Source of the DNA: Priapulus caudatus | Lineage: Eukaryota > Priapulida > Priapulimorpha > Priapulimorphida > Priapulidae | Length of the DNA: 64,000 nucleotides | Direction: 5' to 3' | Assembly: GCF_000485595.1 (NCBI RefSeq) | Contig: NW_014577081.1 | Coordinates: 557,646-621,645 of the forward strand | The notes under the pieces: generated by a model | Databases searched by the model: none | The model's input: only the letters and a program-made list of their open reading frames with translations | What the model was told of the DNA's origin: nothing | Part shown: positions 38,943-50,500 of the stretch, piece after piece | Layout: every line of letters begins with the position of its first letter | Position numbering within the stretch: the first letter of the stretch is position 1 | Translations under genes and position numbers: made by a program

Positions 38943-39170
38943 ATTACCTCCGCCCACGGAGTGGAGGAGGTTATGTGATCGCTCTCGTGTAGTGTGTTCG
39001 TGTGTTAGTGCGTTCGTGTTAGTGTGTTGGCGCGATCGATATTAGCGCGTCGAGTCTGCAGCAGGCTAGTCAGTCAGCAGCAGCCAGCAGCGAGCGGCGA
39101 GCCAGCTCGTAACACATACATGTTACATTCTGGCGGAGGTATGCACTCTCCGTGAGTGCCCTCTGTCTAG
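38943..39170 (+). mobile_element. Helitron-like non-autonomous element, copy 1
   Basis: Begins ATTACCTCCGCCCACGGAG. It contains GTGTTAGTG-type repeats and CAGC-rich repeats. It ends with the hairpin GCACTCTCCGTGAGTGC followed by CCTCTGTCTAG and then T. A 3' hairpin followed by CTAG next to T is the Helitron 3' signature. The 5' end is not the canonical TC. Copy 2 is at 41204-41688. Confidence 0.5.
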
Positions 39171-40308
39171 TTTACATTGTGGTCCTTGCTACTACTGCTG
39201 CATTGCTACCATGGGTGTTGTAAGGTGTATGGTATATTTGACCCCAAAATTCTATTGCCATGTTAAGGTGCAATTAAAATATACTTCATGTACATTGGGA
39301 TTATAACAAGATGTCTGATATAATTATGTAAACCTGGTTGTGTATCTAGTCTCTTGCGACATCTAGTCGTACATTTGTTTGCATTTGTAAACAAATAATA
39401 TCAGCTAACACAATGGTCACTCTCAAAATAACCATAAATTTACTTATTACTTTTATTATTATTATTACTTGTTATTTATTATTATTATTATTATAATTAT
39501 TATTATTAGTAGTAGTAGTAGCAGAGTTTGCCCTGCATTGACACGAGCGAATTAAAAATTCTCAGCTGCCACACAGAAATTTGTCCAAAACACCGCCTCG
39601 CTGACGAAAATCAATGTTCTTCCATAGAACAGTGCTTATAATACACCAAAATAGGTTATAATGCACCAAATTGCACCATCTCAAAAAAAATTTGGGGGGG
39701 GATGCCCCTGGACTCCCCTAGCTGGGCGAGCACCTACCGTGCTCGCTTTGCTAGGACCTCGAAAACACACCACAAGATTTTTTACCACTTCACATACCTT
39801 TTTGGCCAGGGGAAACACTGCAGTATTTTTTGTAATACAATATTCTAAAATCCATGTAACAGTATTATGCTTGTTTATGTTTGGTGTAGGTTAGATTTAC
39901 TGTCTCCAAGCTGTACAGTAAGTTAAGTAACAAAAAAAACACATAAAAATTATATGAAGAGTCATTTCATCAATGTTAGCAAATTCTAAATTTTTTTTTT
40001 TTTGACAATCGATTATTTATTTTTATAATCGAGCGCTTAGTCGGTTGCTGCAAACGACTGACCTTCGATTATAATCGATCATCGGGACATCACTATCTAT
40101 AAGTATAATATGCTTGATTAACTAGTAAACCATTAGCAAGTACTTGCCATGGGGCAGATTACATGCCACAGTGCAGCTGTAATTTAGCTATCCAAGAATG
40201 TTATTCAGCTCAATTGTAGCAGTAGTTTCTATTTGTTACACATCTAGGTAATAAAAGAGGTGTCTGAACCAGTATAGTATCTGCACGGTGTATTTCACCT
40301 CTCGTGTC
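39171..40308. other. RAD54L2 upstream region
   Basis: AT-rich with TTA/ATT trinucleotide repeat (39440-39520) and a repeat-like block at 39660-39775. The region just before the ATG has AG at 40279-40280 that might end a 5'UTR intron. No clear core promoter. Confidence 0.4.
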
Positions 40309-43300
40309 ATGGAGGCTGATGAGGAACTGGTATCATCTGGGTCTAACACAGACTTGTATCAGCAAGATAACCTGTTGTCTCGATCAGAGTCGCTTAAAGG
40401 TTAGTGTGTGTGTGTTGTGGTTAGTGTTTATAGCATCAAGTTGGTGTGATTGTTAGTGCCCCCATCCTGCATAGAACATGACCTTTCTTTTTGATCTAGC
40501 ATGTCCTCATTATATTTTACTCAGCATTATTTAGCTTCTAGTTGTTTTGGCTACAATATAGCTTGATGGTTAGTAGCATCTTGTTTTTTCTCAGCATTTA
40601 AAAATTGGCATTTAAAAATATTTCAGAATAGTATTATAGTACTGTATAGAGTCAAACAGCACACGTCATTCCTGACAGCGAAACCTAAACGTTCTAAACA
40701 CATTTAAATCCTTTCATTACTATGTCAATTTATGTCAAATCCTACTCAATGTAGAGAATTATGTGTGGAATATTTTACATACAAAAGTCGTTCTTAGGTC
40801 ACAGCAGCACGGTGCCTGACTCTGCCGGCAGTACCATCTCTAACACGCCTCTGAACCCCTGGCCGGATGCAGGGCTTCCTTCTCAGCTCGGCAGTGAATG
40901 TGCAACTTCTGCCGGCATGCCGATGCACGAGGATGAGCCACAGTCACTTGCGAGCAATGCAGATGCGGTTGAACCCGACAGTCAGTCTCAGAGTTTCTAT
41001 GAGCAGAAGTCTGTGGAGAAGGATATGGTTGTGTCGACGTCTGATCCAGTGCAACCTTATAGCAATGGGACCGTTGGAGATTGCCCAGTGCCATCTATAC
41101 CTGGAAGTCGCAGTGAGGGCGAATATATGAGGGGGATCCTAGAAACAGGTGCAAGTAAACAAACAGCAGTACCAGACACGAGTGGTGAGTGCGTTCTCTT
41201 CTTATTACCTCCGCCCACCAACGGAGTTGGAGGAGGTTATGTTTTCGCTCTCGTGTGTTAGTGTGTTAGTGTGTTAGTGTGTTAGTGTGTTAGTGTGTTA
41301 GTGTGTTAGTGTGTTTGTGTGTTTGCGCGATTGATATTAGCCAGCCAGCCAGCCCGCCAGCGAGTCAGCAAGCCGTGGCGTATGGCGTATGTCGTTGGCG
41401 GTCGATCGATATCACCCAGCGAGTCAGCAAGCCAGCGAGCGTGTACATGTGAGCGAGCAGCAGCAACGAGCGGCTGCTACGAGCGAGTGGCAGCAAGACA
41501 GCGAGCGTGTACATGTGAGCGAGCAGCAGCAACGAGCGGCTGCTACGAACGAGCGAGCAGCAAGCCAACAAGCCAGCGTGTACATGTCAGTACGCTGGCG
41601 TATATCGTGGGTTATTCGTGTGTTCGTGAGTCGTATGGCGTATGTTGTTGGTGGAGGTATGCACTCTCCGTGAGTGCACTCTGTCTAGTATTATATAAAG
41701 TTGTTCAGCCGAATTAGTCCGAACTCGCATAACCAGAGGACTCCGCAGCCTAGAGGAATACTAAAGATATTTTCAGAATCGGCACGTCTGGGAGGTGGTT
41801 CTGCGTGAAACAAAAATTTAAAAAAGTTAAAAAGTTGAAAATTTATTAAAATTCTATTCATCAATAGATGGTGGTGCGTACAGATTAACATCACAGACGT
41901 GTGAATCCATGGGGTATACCCTTAATGGCGCAGTGGACTAATTGCTAGAACATCCGTCTCCTACACCGGGATTCCGGGTTCGAGTCCCAGCTGGGGAACT
42001 TATTTTGCCTCTTTATTCCTTTTTTCCCCTTTACCTACCTCTAGTATTACCTTTACCTACTATTATTTTTTAACTTTTAATCAGGCTTTCATTTTTAAGG
42101 GGCGCGATCGCGCTCGCGCTCCACCGCGCACCATAAATTGTGCCATGGTGCGCGCATCATCGCGCCTCATAAAAGTGGTTGAAATCGCGCACCAAATGTC
42201 TGTGTATTATGTTGAAATAGCGCTCCATTTTACAGGGATGAGAATCTTCCGCGGATCCGCGGAAATCCGCGGATTTCACAGTCCCAGGGTCGATTTTGTG
42301 AAACGTCTAAATCCGTTGAGAGAAAATTTTAGGGGGGTTAGAATGTACAAATTTTCATTTTACAGTCCAACAGCCTACTAACAGTACCTTCATTTAATAC
42401 CATTGTAATATAGTTTGCTTTACAATATAGACACGGCTTAGTTCACTGTTTGAGATTGTCAGACGTTGGCCAGTGTGTGCGTTTATTTGACGCTGCAAGT
42501 GTGTGTGGTTGTGTATGCCGCGCGTGCTACGCAGGCCGTATATATAGTACGCGATCGATCGATCGTGTACATCAAAAGCCGCCGCGTCACGCGTGGCCTT
42601 GAGGCTAGTTTTCCCTGTCCACAGAGTTGCAATGGATCGCGAGCCCTGACTGGAGTATCTATTCTAGCCCAACTCTTGTTTCAGTAGCCAATGAGAATGC
42701 AGTTTTCATACACCCTTCGTCGTATCTTAAAACAATGGCAGACCTTTTAAGGGTGTGATTTTTAGTGGAGCTCTCCATCATGCCTCTTAAGGGTGTGATT
42801 TTTTAATGGAGCTCTCCATCATGCCTCTTAAGGGTGTGATTATAGAGCGTGAAAAGTCCCCCTATGGTGTTCTAGGGGAGTCATTAGTAGTCCTCCTATA
42901 CTTTTCAAATCTGAAAGCCTGTTTAATTTTAATTTTTTATAGTTAATGTCTTATCTTTTGATTTCTTCTTATTTTTTACTGTTTGGGATGGGATGGGATG
43001 GTATGGGATGGGATGGGATGCGGTGCGATGGGATGGGATGGGATGGCATGGCATGGCATGGTATGTCATGGGATGGCATGAGATGCGATGAGATGCGATG
43101 AGATGGGATGGGATGGGATATGGGATATGGGATATGGGATGGGATGGCATGGCATGGAATGGGATGGATGCATGGATGGATGCATGGATAGATAAATAGT
43201 TAGATTTTTTGGGGTATTTTTCTTTCAACCAAGCGGTCACCAACTGAGTAACGCCACTGATTTCTCCGGGCAACGCCGGGTATCTCGCTAGTCCTCTGGG

Positions 43301-46300
43301 TGCTTGGTTATATGTGCTTGCTTGCTAGAGTTACATGTGCGTTGAACCTACTGCATTCATTAACAGTGCTGGAATTGTTGAAGATACGTTTCATCTGTCG
43401 ACTTATAAATAAAGAAAATCTGATTATGGTCATTATGCCCACACTTTTCTAGTGTGCCTTTGCATACATGTGTTATTACACTAATTTATAGGATCACAAA
43501 CCTACTAGCATGCCTAAATCATGTAGTCTATTACCTTCCACAGAAATGTCAGTGTAGTTTGTACCACAAGGTTGACTCATGTCTGTCCATGAGTTTTGTG
43601 ACTTACATGTTCACGTCGTCATGTTTTCAGTAGATGGCGATGCAGATGACAGTCGGATGTCTTTCTTCACGCCCGACGAGCGACCAAGTTTCTGCGACAA
43701 CAGTGTGACACCCAGACGCAATGCGAGTGAAGCCAATGATGAGAACACGAGTGCCATTAGCCGATGCATCAGTAGCTCAGACTTAATGGCAGACAACGTG
43801 TTTCCAACCACAACAGGTGACGGCACCGAGTTGGCGGGTTTAGCTTCCAACTGCCCCTCGGTTGAACCCGGAAATCTCAAGGCGAATGTCGATGCTATCC
43901 TACGGGAGGCAGCTAGCGGAAGCATGGACCAGGTAGCTGTGGCGGCCCCTGATGGCAACTACACGGAAAATGACGCTTGTGTCGGTGAGGGTGCTCTCAA
44001 CGTCGACTTCAGCGAAGAGATGGACTTTGAGAATGCGACCGAGACGGCGCTTGAAGACCTGCAGGGATTCCTAGACTATGTGCCCGGCGGTGAGACGGCA
44101 GACGCGGATGCGGGAGGCAGCGCAGTCGTCACGGGAACGCTCGACGTGGCATCCGAGGTGCTAGATGACAATACAACTGCTGCGCAACAGCGAGCGCTCG
44201 CGGAGTCCATCCCGTGGGAAGGTGAAGCGAAGCCAAGCACAAGTGCAGCACATAAGCCAGTGAAGAAGCCACGGAAGAAGTTGACCACAAAAAATGCGGG
44301 AGGCAAAAAGGAGAAGGACAAAGAGAAGCATGAGGTTTGGGTCATTACACATGTGCATTTAATACCATAAGTAACATATCATGAGATGTTGAAAGAAGGT
44401 GAAGCCCAGGCTATTTGTTTTGAAGACAGTTTATAGCATTGCTATTATAAATCGTTTATGTTGCACAGGGTGGAGATGATACGGACAGTAAGCCAAAGAA
44501 GAAAAGAAAAAGAAAGCGTAAAGGAGAAGGCAAAGGTGGGGAAGAGAAGAAAACCAAGCTCCATGTGACCAAGGAACGAAAGAATGTACATGAAAGGAAA
44601 AATATTAGGTATAGTTTGTTTTGGTTGTTGGGGAATCTAACTGACCCATTATGATTCTTTACTGTAATCAACTTGTCTATAGCCGAATTATTCAAATTGA
44701 AAACACTTGCATTAATTAAGTAATGCTCGATCACTTGTGCCATTGTAACGAGGATGATGACGTTACCTGGTTCAAAGTAGATTTGTTGTAGCGATGAATA
44801 ATGAAAACTCCAAAGTCCAAGCAGTTGTGTTTTGCAAATAGTATTATTTTTCTCAACCCACATGCGTGCGCACAGAGGCACGCATCCGCGTGCCTCCACA
44901 CTATCGTTCTTTTCTCTCTCAACCAAGAACCTTCCATTTATACATTTCTAGCTAACAAAGAAAGTCGCGCGCGCGGACAACCACACCCGCTGCACACATG
45001 CACAACAACTCTCTCTCAACCGTTTCTCATCTCCATCATCCATACTACATCAAACGCGCTGCCGCCGACTAACCCATTATGCAACCACCGTCGCGACATT
45101 TCCAATCACCCAACTACCATTTGTAACATCTGCAAACCACAACTTTACACCATCTTTGGGAATCTGAATATTTCAACACTGAATACAATCGTATATCTGT
45201 TGTAGTTTATAGTGAATGATGGTGCATTAATATGCATATTAAAACATATAGGTAACTGCATATTAAACTGTATTTGTTAGTCATATAATGTAATTGATAA
45301 ATTTTAATGTTTGCCACATAGGAAACTTCTAGATGAATCAAAGCTGGAGCATGCTACCATGGCAGCACAGCAAGAAGAGATGGACAGAAAACGCCGCCTG
45401 GCAGAAGTTCAGAAGAGCCTACACGCTGCGCAGGAGCAACAGCAGCAGCAGTTGCTATGGTTACCGTTAGAGGATGGCACTATGGACAATCAGCTGGAGG
45501 AGGAGAGTGACAAGGAGACGGTTCAAGAGACAGAGGTCAGCTATGAAACCTGTTGTGAGGTTAAACTGTGACAAAGTAAAAAAAAATATTCTTGCTATAA
45601 AGCACATTTAGATGTTGATGTTGAGATGAAACATGATTACGTATCAAAGAATAGTCGGAAGAAAACTTGTGTAAAACAGTGGATATTTATGTATGATTTC
45701 ATTAGTGCTTGAGTAAATATTTATTTTTATTCCAGGCCTCACAACAGGAAGAAGAGAATAAGGATCTACCAGTAGAAGATTCTGAGAGCATGCCCTTAGA
45801 CAAGCAGCCACAAAATGAACTGCAAGTGCCAGATGCACCTGCCATTAAGCCACGTAAAGGTAAAGTTGCTTTGTATCTGTCGTGCAGTAGGAAATCATAT
45901 AGGGTCCTGTGTTGCTCGTTTCAGTTATGCTGCAATATGTCAAGTTCTTTATACTTGGTGTCAAATATTGGAATCGGTGTTTATCAGACACATGTTCTTG
46001 TAAGTAGGTATACTTAAAATTACAGTTATCATAGACTGTGTAGCAATTGTAAAATGACTAAGATTCCAAGAATTGTTATCTTTTTACTCAAGGATTTTGT
46101 TTACCATACTTGTTTGCTAATGAAAAAGCATAGTGAGTGATATGACATTGTTGTTAACTCGATTGCTCAATTGCTTGGTTGTTTACTCAGTTGATTAGTC
46201 ACTTGATGTCATTGTTGATAGCAGCAGTTTGCTGTATACCTCGGCTATACTGATTAGCCTACTCACTCATGGTCTTGTAGAGATGAAAAAAGGAGAATAC

Positions 46301-47558
46301 TGATTGTGGAGTTTTAACACACATACTTGGCCGTTCTGGCAAACCTTGATCTTGTTGTAGAACTTCCAGCGAAACCCGTCGTTACGATGGCGAAGCATGA
46401 CGATGTTGTATGCCTGAGTAGTGACAGTGAAGAGGACAGCTTCCCCTCAAACTGGCGCACGGCACTTGCACAGGACATGGAGGAAGCAGCGGAACCAGAG
46501 GAGAAGGATAACGGTGAGCTGGAAAAGGGAAAGTGACTTGATAGTTTCCACCAGTCTGGGGCGCATTTCACGAACGTCCGTTCGCTATTTTCTCCGCTAT
46601 CTACTCCGCTAACTAGTAACTACTGAGTTTAGCGGACAACTTTAGCGGGAGCTCTGCATATCCCGCTAAGTTTAGCGTAGCACTATAGTGTATATAAAAA
46701 CCATAAAAATACAAAATTCACACTAAACTACAATGAAATAAGATCTTTCGTAATAAAAAATAGTCTTGGCTGTTTGTTATGCATGTTATTGGGACAAAAA
46801 ATTTGTTTAAACTGCACTAGGAGTATGACAAACGTTGTGTATTTAAATAGTTTACCATGTATTGCAATGGTTGTTGATGCCACCGATTTACGTAGGCCCT
46901 ACGCGTGTAGTGCCTGTTTGTACCTTGTTTGCAAACTGGTTGTATTGATTGTACAATTGATATTGTATTTTTGCATACCTTCATAAACTTTTGAAACTTT
47001 TATAAAACTTCAAAACGTTAAAATTAAAACAATTAAAACAATTACCAAACCATCATAAACATTGTTTTCATACCTTTATACCTTTGCACTGATCCTTGCT
47101 TGGCCAATCAATACGGCCTCTATTTGACCATTACCGCAGAGTTGATTGAGTTGACTAGCTCAGACGATGAGGAGAAGAAGAAGGAGAGAAAAAAAGAGGT
47201 TGTGAAGACTGAAGATGAAGATAGTGATGTTGTGCTCATCACTAGTGATAATAGTGACCAGGTAACTATTGCAACAACTACAACTACTATTCTGTTGGTG
47301 AACGACAAAGCTGGAACTATTTACCTGCGGAACATAGTTTGAACACCATGTCAGTGGGAAGATAATACGTTTTGATTGAATATTGTTGCGTGTTTTCAGG
47401 CAGATGAGGACGATGTTGCCAATAGCGGCTCGCACGTCAACGATGCTTCCAACCAGCCGGACAGCCAGGGCCGCGTACTGGTCAATGTCGGTCATCCCCC
47501 GGACGAACCTGACATCTTCCTCGCACCGCAGCTGAACAAAGCTGTCAAACCTCACCAG
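40309..47558 (+). CDS. RAD54L2: RAD54L2 N-terminal acidic/lysine-rich region (exons 1-9)
   Basis: Residues 1-698. Starts [19 protein letters not shown]. Exons 2-3 are acidic and Ser/Asp-rich with no fold I recognise. The end of exon 3 and exon 4 carry long basic stretches ([26 protein letters not shown]), which are likely nuclear localisation signals. Exon 5 has a coiled-coil-like helix ending in a glutamine run ([12 protein letters not shown]). Exons 7 and 8 repeat the theme V-[CL]-L-S-S-D-S/D-E-E ([12 protein letters not shown] and [11 protein letters not shown]), plus [13 protein letters not shown]. Hydrophobic-S-D/E clusters of this type resemble SUMO-interacting motifs, which fits the known sumoylation link of ARIP4 (inference). 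Confidence 0.85.
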
Positions 47559-50500
47559 GTGAACTCCCTCTGTCCTCCCTATCATATGTCCCTGTGCCTA
47601 CGATAGATTAGTCTGCATTCACTTCACTTTTAAAAGATAGGTAACTTCCTCCTCCCCACCATGTCTACCTATGTCCATCCTTGAAGTATGGGTATCTTCT
47701 ACCGTAGTATGATCGGTGAAGTAACACACCTATCATATCTGATTCTTAAATACCAGATGGTGCATGTGGTTTGAAAGCTGTACTTCGCCTAATTCTAAGC
47801 AAGGTGGTGTGAGTGTCGGTTTAATTATTCCTGTCTAAAAATGTGTTACATACATGACATATGTTTTGAGATAGGCAAGGACAATTTGGAGTAAGTGGTT
47901 TATGATTTGTTATCAGATTGGAGGAATTCGCTTCTTGTATGACAACCTAGTTGAGTCCCTCACTCGCTGTAAGACAAGCAATGGGTTCGGATGTATCTTG
48001 GCACATAGCATGGGCCTAGGCAAAACTCTACAGGTATGTGATGTTGATAAGCATGTATGTGTAATGTCTCCTACAGAATAACCAGCTTGCAATTTACTAT
48101 ATAATATCAAAAAGACGCTTGCACTTGCCATAAAATGGTACTTTAGGTAAAAGCATATACATGACCAGTAAAACGTTATTAGGTTAGTGGCATTTTTAAT
48201 GCATCATCAATAGACAGTTTTGTTTGAATATGCCTTCAGTTGCGAGGGATAAACTTTAATACTGATCGCAATTTTCTTTACCTGTCTAATAAGGGTCTAC
48301 AAAATGTTTACTGTAGATAGTACCACAGTTGCTACCTGACCACAAGCTGTAACATAACATTTCTTTAATTATTTCTTTGAATATTTCAGTTGATATCCTT
48401 CACGGACGTGTTTCTGCGGCATACCGACTGTCGTAATGTCATCGCCATAGTTCCTGTCAACACCCTACTGAATTGGGTCGCTGAATTCGACCTATGGCTG
48501 CCAACCACATCGAACTCACCTCCCGAGGAAGTGCTCACGCGACAGTTTGAGGTGTTCATCCTTAATGACAGTTGCAAGACGATGGCCTCCCGTGCACGCG
48601 TCGTCAGTAAGTTGTACTCGCAGTGTAGGGTGCCACTGCTTCTAAAGAAACATTGGTGTCTGCTACATAGAAATGCAATGAATCCTTGCTTGCTCGTAGA
48701 GTATACCATCCAGGAAGTTTGCTACGGGTAATATTACGCGCTAAACCTGTTGCTACCTTTAACCCTAAACCTGTTGCTACCTTTAACCCTAATCCTAACT
48801 GTGACCTATGTATAGTGACTAGAAACTGTAACGTTACTCATATTGAAAAAGCCGGATTGTATACTGTAGCCTTGCTTGCTGCAAACCCTTTCTGAAATAT
48901 TGTCATACGTGCTACACAGTGGTTACATTCGCTCAACAAGACTATTCTCTAGGCTGTTCCAGTAAATGTTGGCTATAAAGCAACCTGTGAATTAGGAGCG
49001 AAAAAGCGATTTCAGACCCACTCACTTACTCCTGTTCCACTGATGTGTGGCGCCATCTGTTGTAGACAAGTGGCACAGCGAAGGAGGGGTGCTCATTATG
49101 GGCTACGAGATGTATCGTCTGCTAGTGTCAAACAAGTTCAAGCGCAGCAGCAAGAGCAAGCGTGCACGTGCACGAGCCGTGGCAGCGGACTGTAAGCAGG
49201 ATGCACTTATCATTGATATCGAAGAGGAGGAGCTGAACAAGCAGTACATGCAAGGTACGTGCACAGCCCTGTCACATGCCGGCCTGTCTAACGACAGCAG
49301 TCTTACACAGCCCTGTAACACGCTGGCCCGTCTAACGACAGCAGTCTTACACAGCCCTGTAACATGCCGGCCCATCTAACCACAGCAGTCTTACACAGCC
49401 CTGTAACATGCCGGCCCATCTAACCACAGCAGTCTTACACAGCCCTGTAACATGCCGGCCCGTCTAACGACAGCAGTCTTACACAGCCCTGTCACATGCC
49501 GGCCCATCTAACCACAGCAGTCTTACACAGCCCTGCCACATGCCGGCACGCGTCTAAACGCAGCAGCAGTCTTACACAGGCCGCTGTAACATGCCGCCCA
49601 TGCTAACGACAGGGCAGGTGCTTAGCACAGGCCCTGTCAGCATGCCGGCCGCATCTAAACCACAGCATCTTTACACACCCTGTAACATGCCGGCCCGTCT
49701 AAGCGAACAGCAGGTCTTACACAGCCTGCTGTCACACGGCGCGCCGGCGTCTAGACGCACAGGCAGTACTCAACGAGCAGCCCTGTCACATGCCGGCCCA
49801 TCAAACCACAGCAGTCTTAACAGCCAGCTGTAAACATGCGCGGCGCCATACTAAGACGACAGCAGTCTAGCACAGCGCGCTGTCACATGCCGCGCCATTC
49901 TAACCACAGCAGTCTTTAGCACAGCCCATGTCAACACCTGCCGGCCCGTCTAACGCACAGCAGTCTTTTACACAAGTCCTGTTAACATGCCGCGCCGTCT
50001 AACAATAGCAGTCTTACACAGGCCTGCCCTGTAAAGCATGCCGGCGCGTCTAAAACGAGCAAGCAGTCTTACACAGACCCTGTAACATGCCGGCCCGTCT
50101 AACGACAGCAGTGCTACAGGCAGCCTGCTGTAACATGGCCGGCCCCATGCTAACCACAGCAGTCTTATCACAGCCCTGTAACATGGCCGGCTCATCTAAC
50201 ATAGCAGTCTTCCACAGCCGGCTGTAAACATGCCGGCCGCATCTACAACGAGCAGCAGTCTTCACAGCCCTGTAATACATGGCCGCGCCGTCTAACGAAC
50301 AGCAGTCTTAAGCACAGCCCTGTAACATGCGCGGCCCATCGGCTAACGGCTACAGCAGTCTAACACAGGGCCCTGTAACATGCCGGCTCCAATCTAAGCG
50401 ACAGCAGTCTTAGGCAGCGAGCCGCTGTAACATGCCGGCCAGTCTATACGCACAGCAGTCTTTTAGCACAGGCCCTGTAAGCATGCGGCGCCGCTCTAAG

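Noticed and set aside
41319-41717. 132-codon plus-strand ORF with [14 protein letters not shown] repeats
   Set aside because: Translation of the tandem block inside the Helitron-like element. The element lies in a RAD54L2 intron.
41935-42003. Functional tRNA-Arg gene
   Set aside because: A and B boxes are present, but the anticodon and acceptor stems pair poorly and a SINE-like tail follows.
44801-45205. 134-codon plus-strand ORF in RAD54L2 intron 4
   Set aside because: No recognisable domain, not in phase with flanking exons and no supporting splice sites. It may be repeat-derived.
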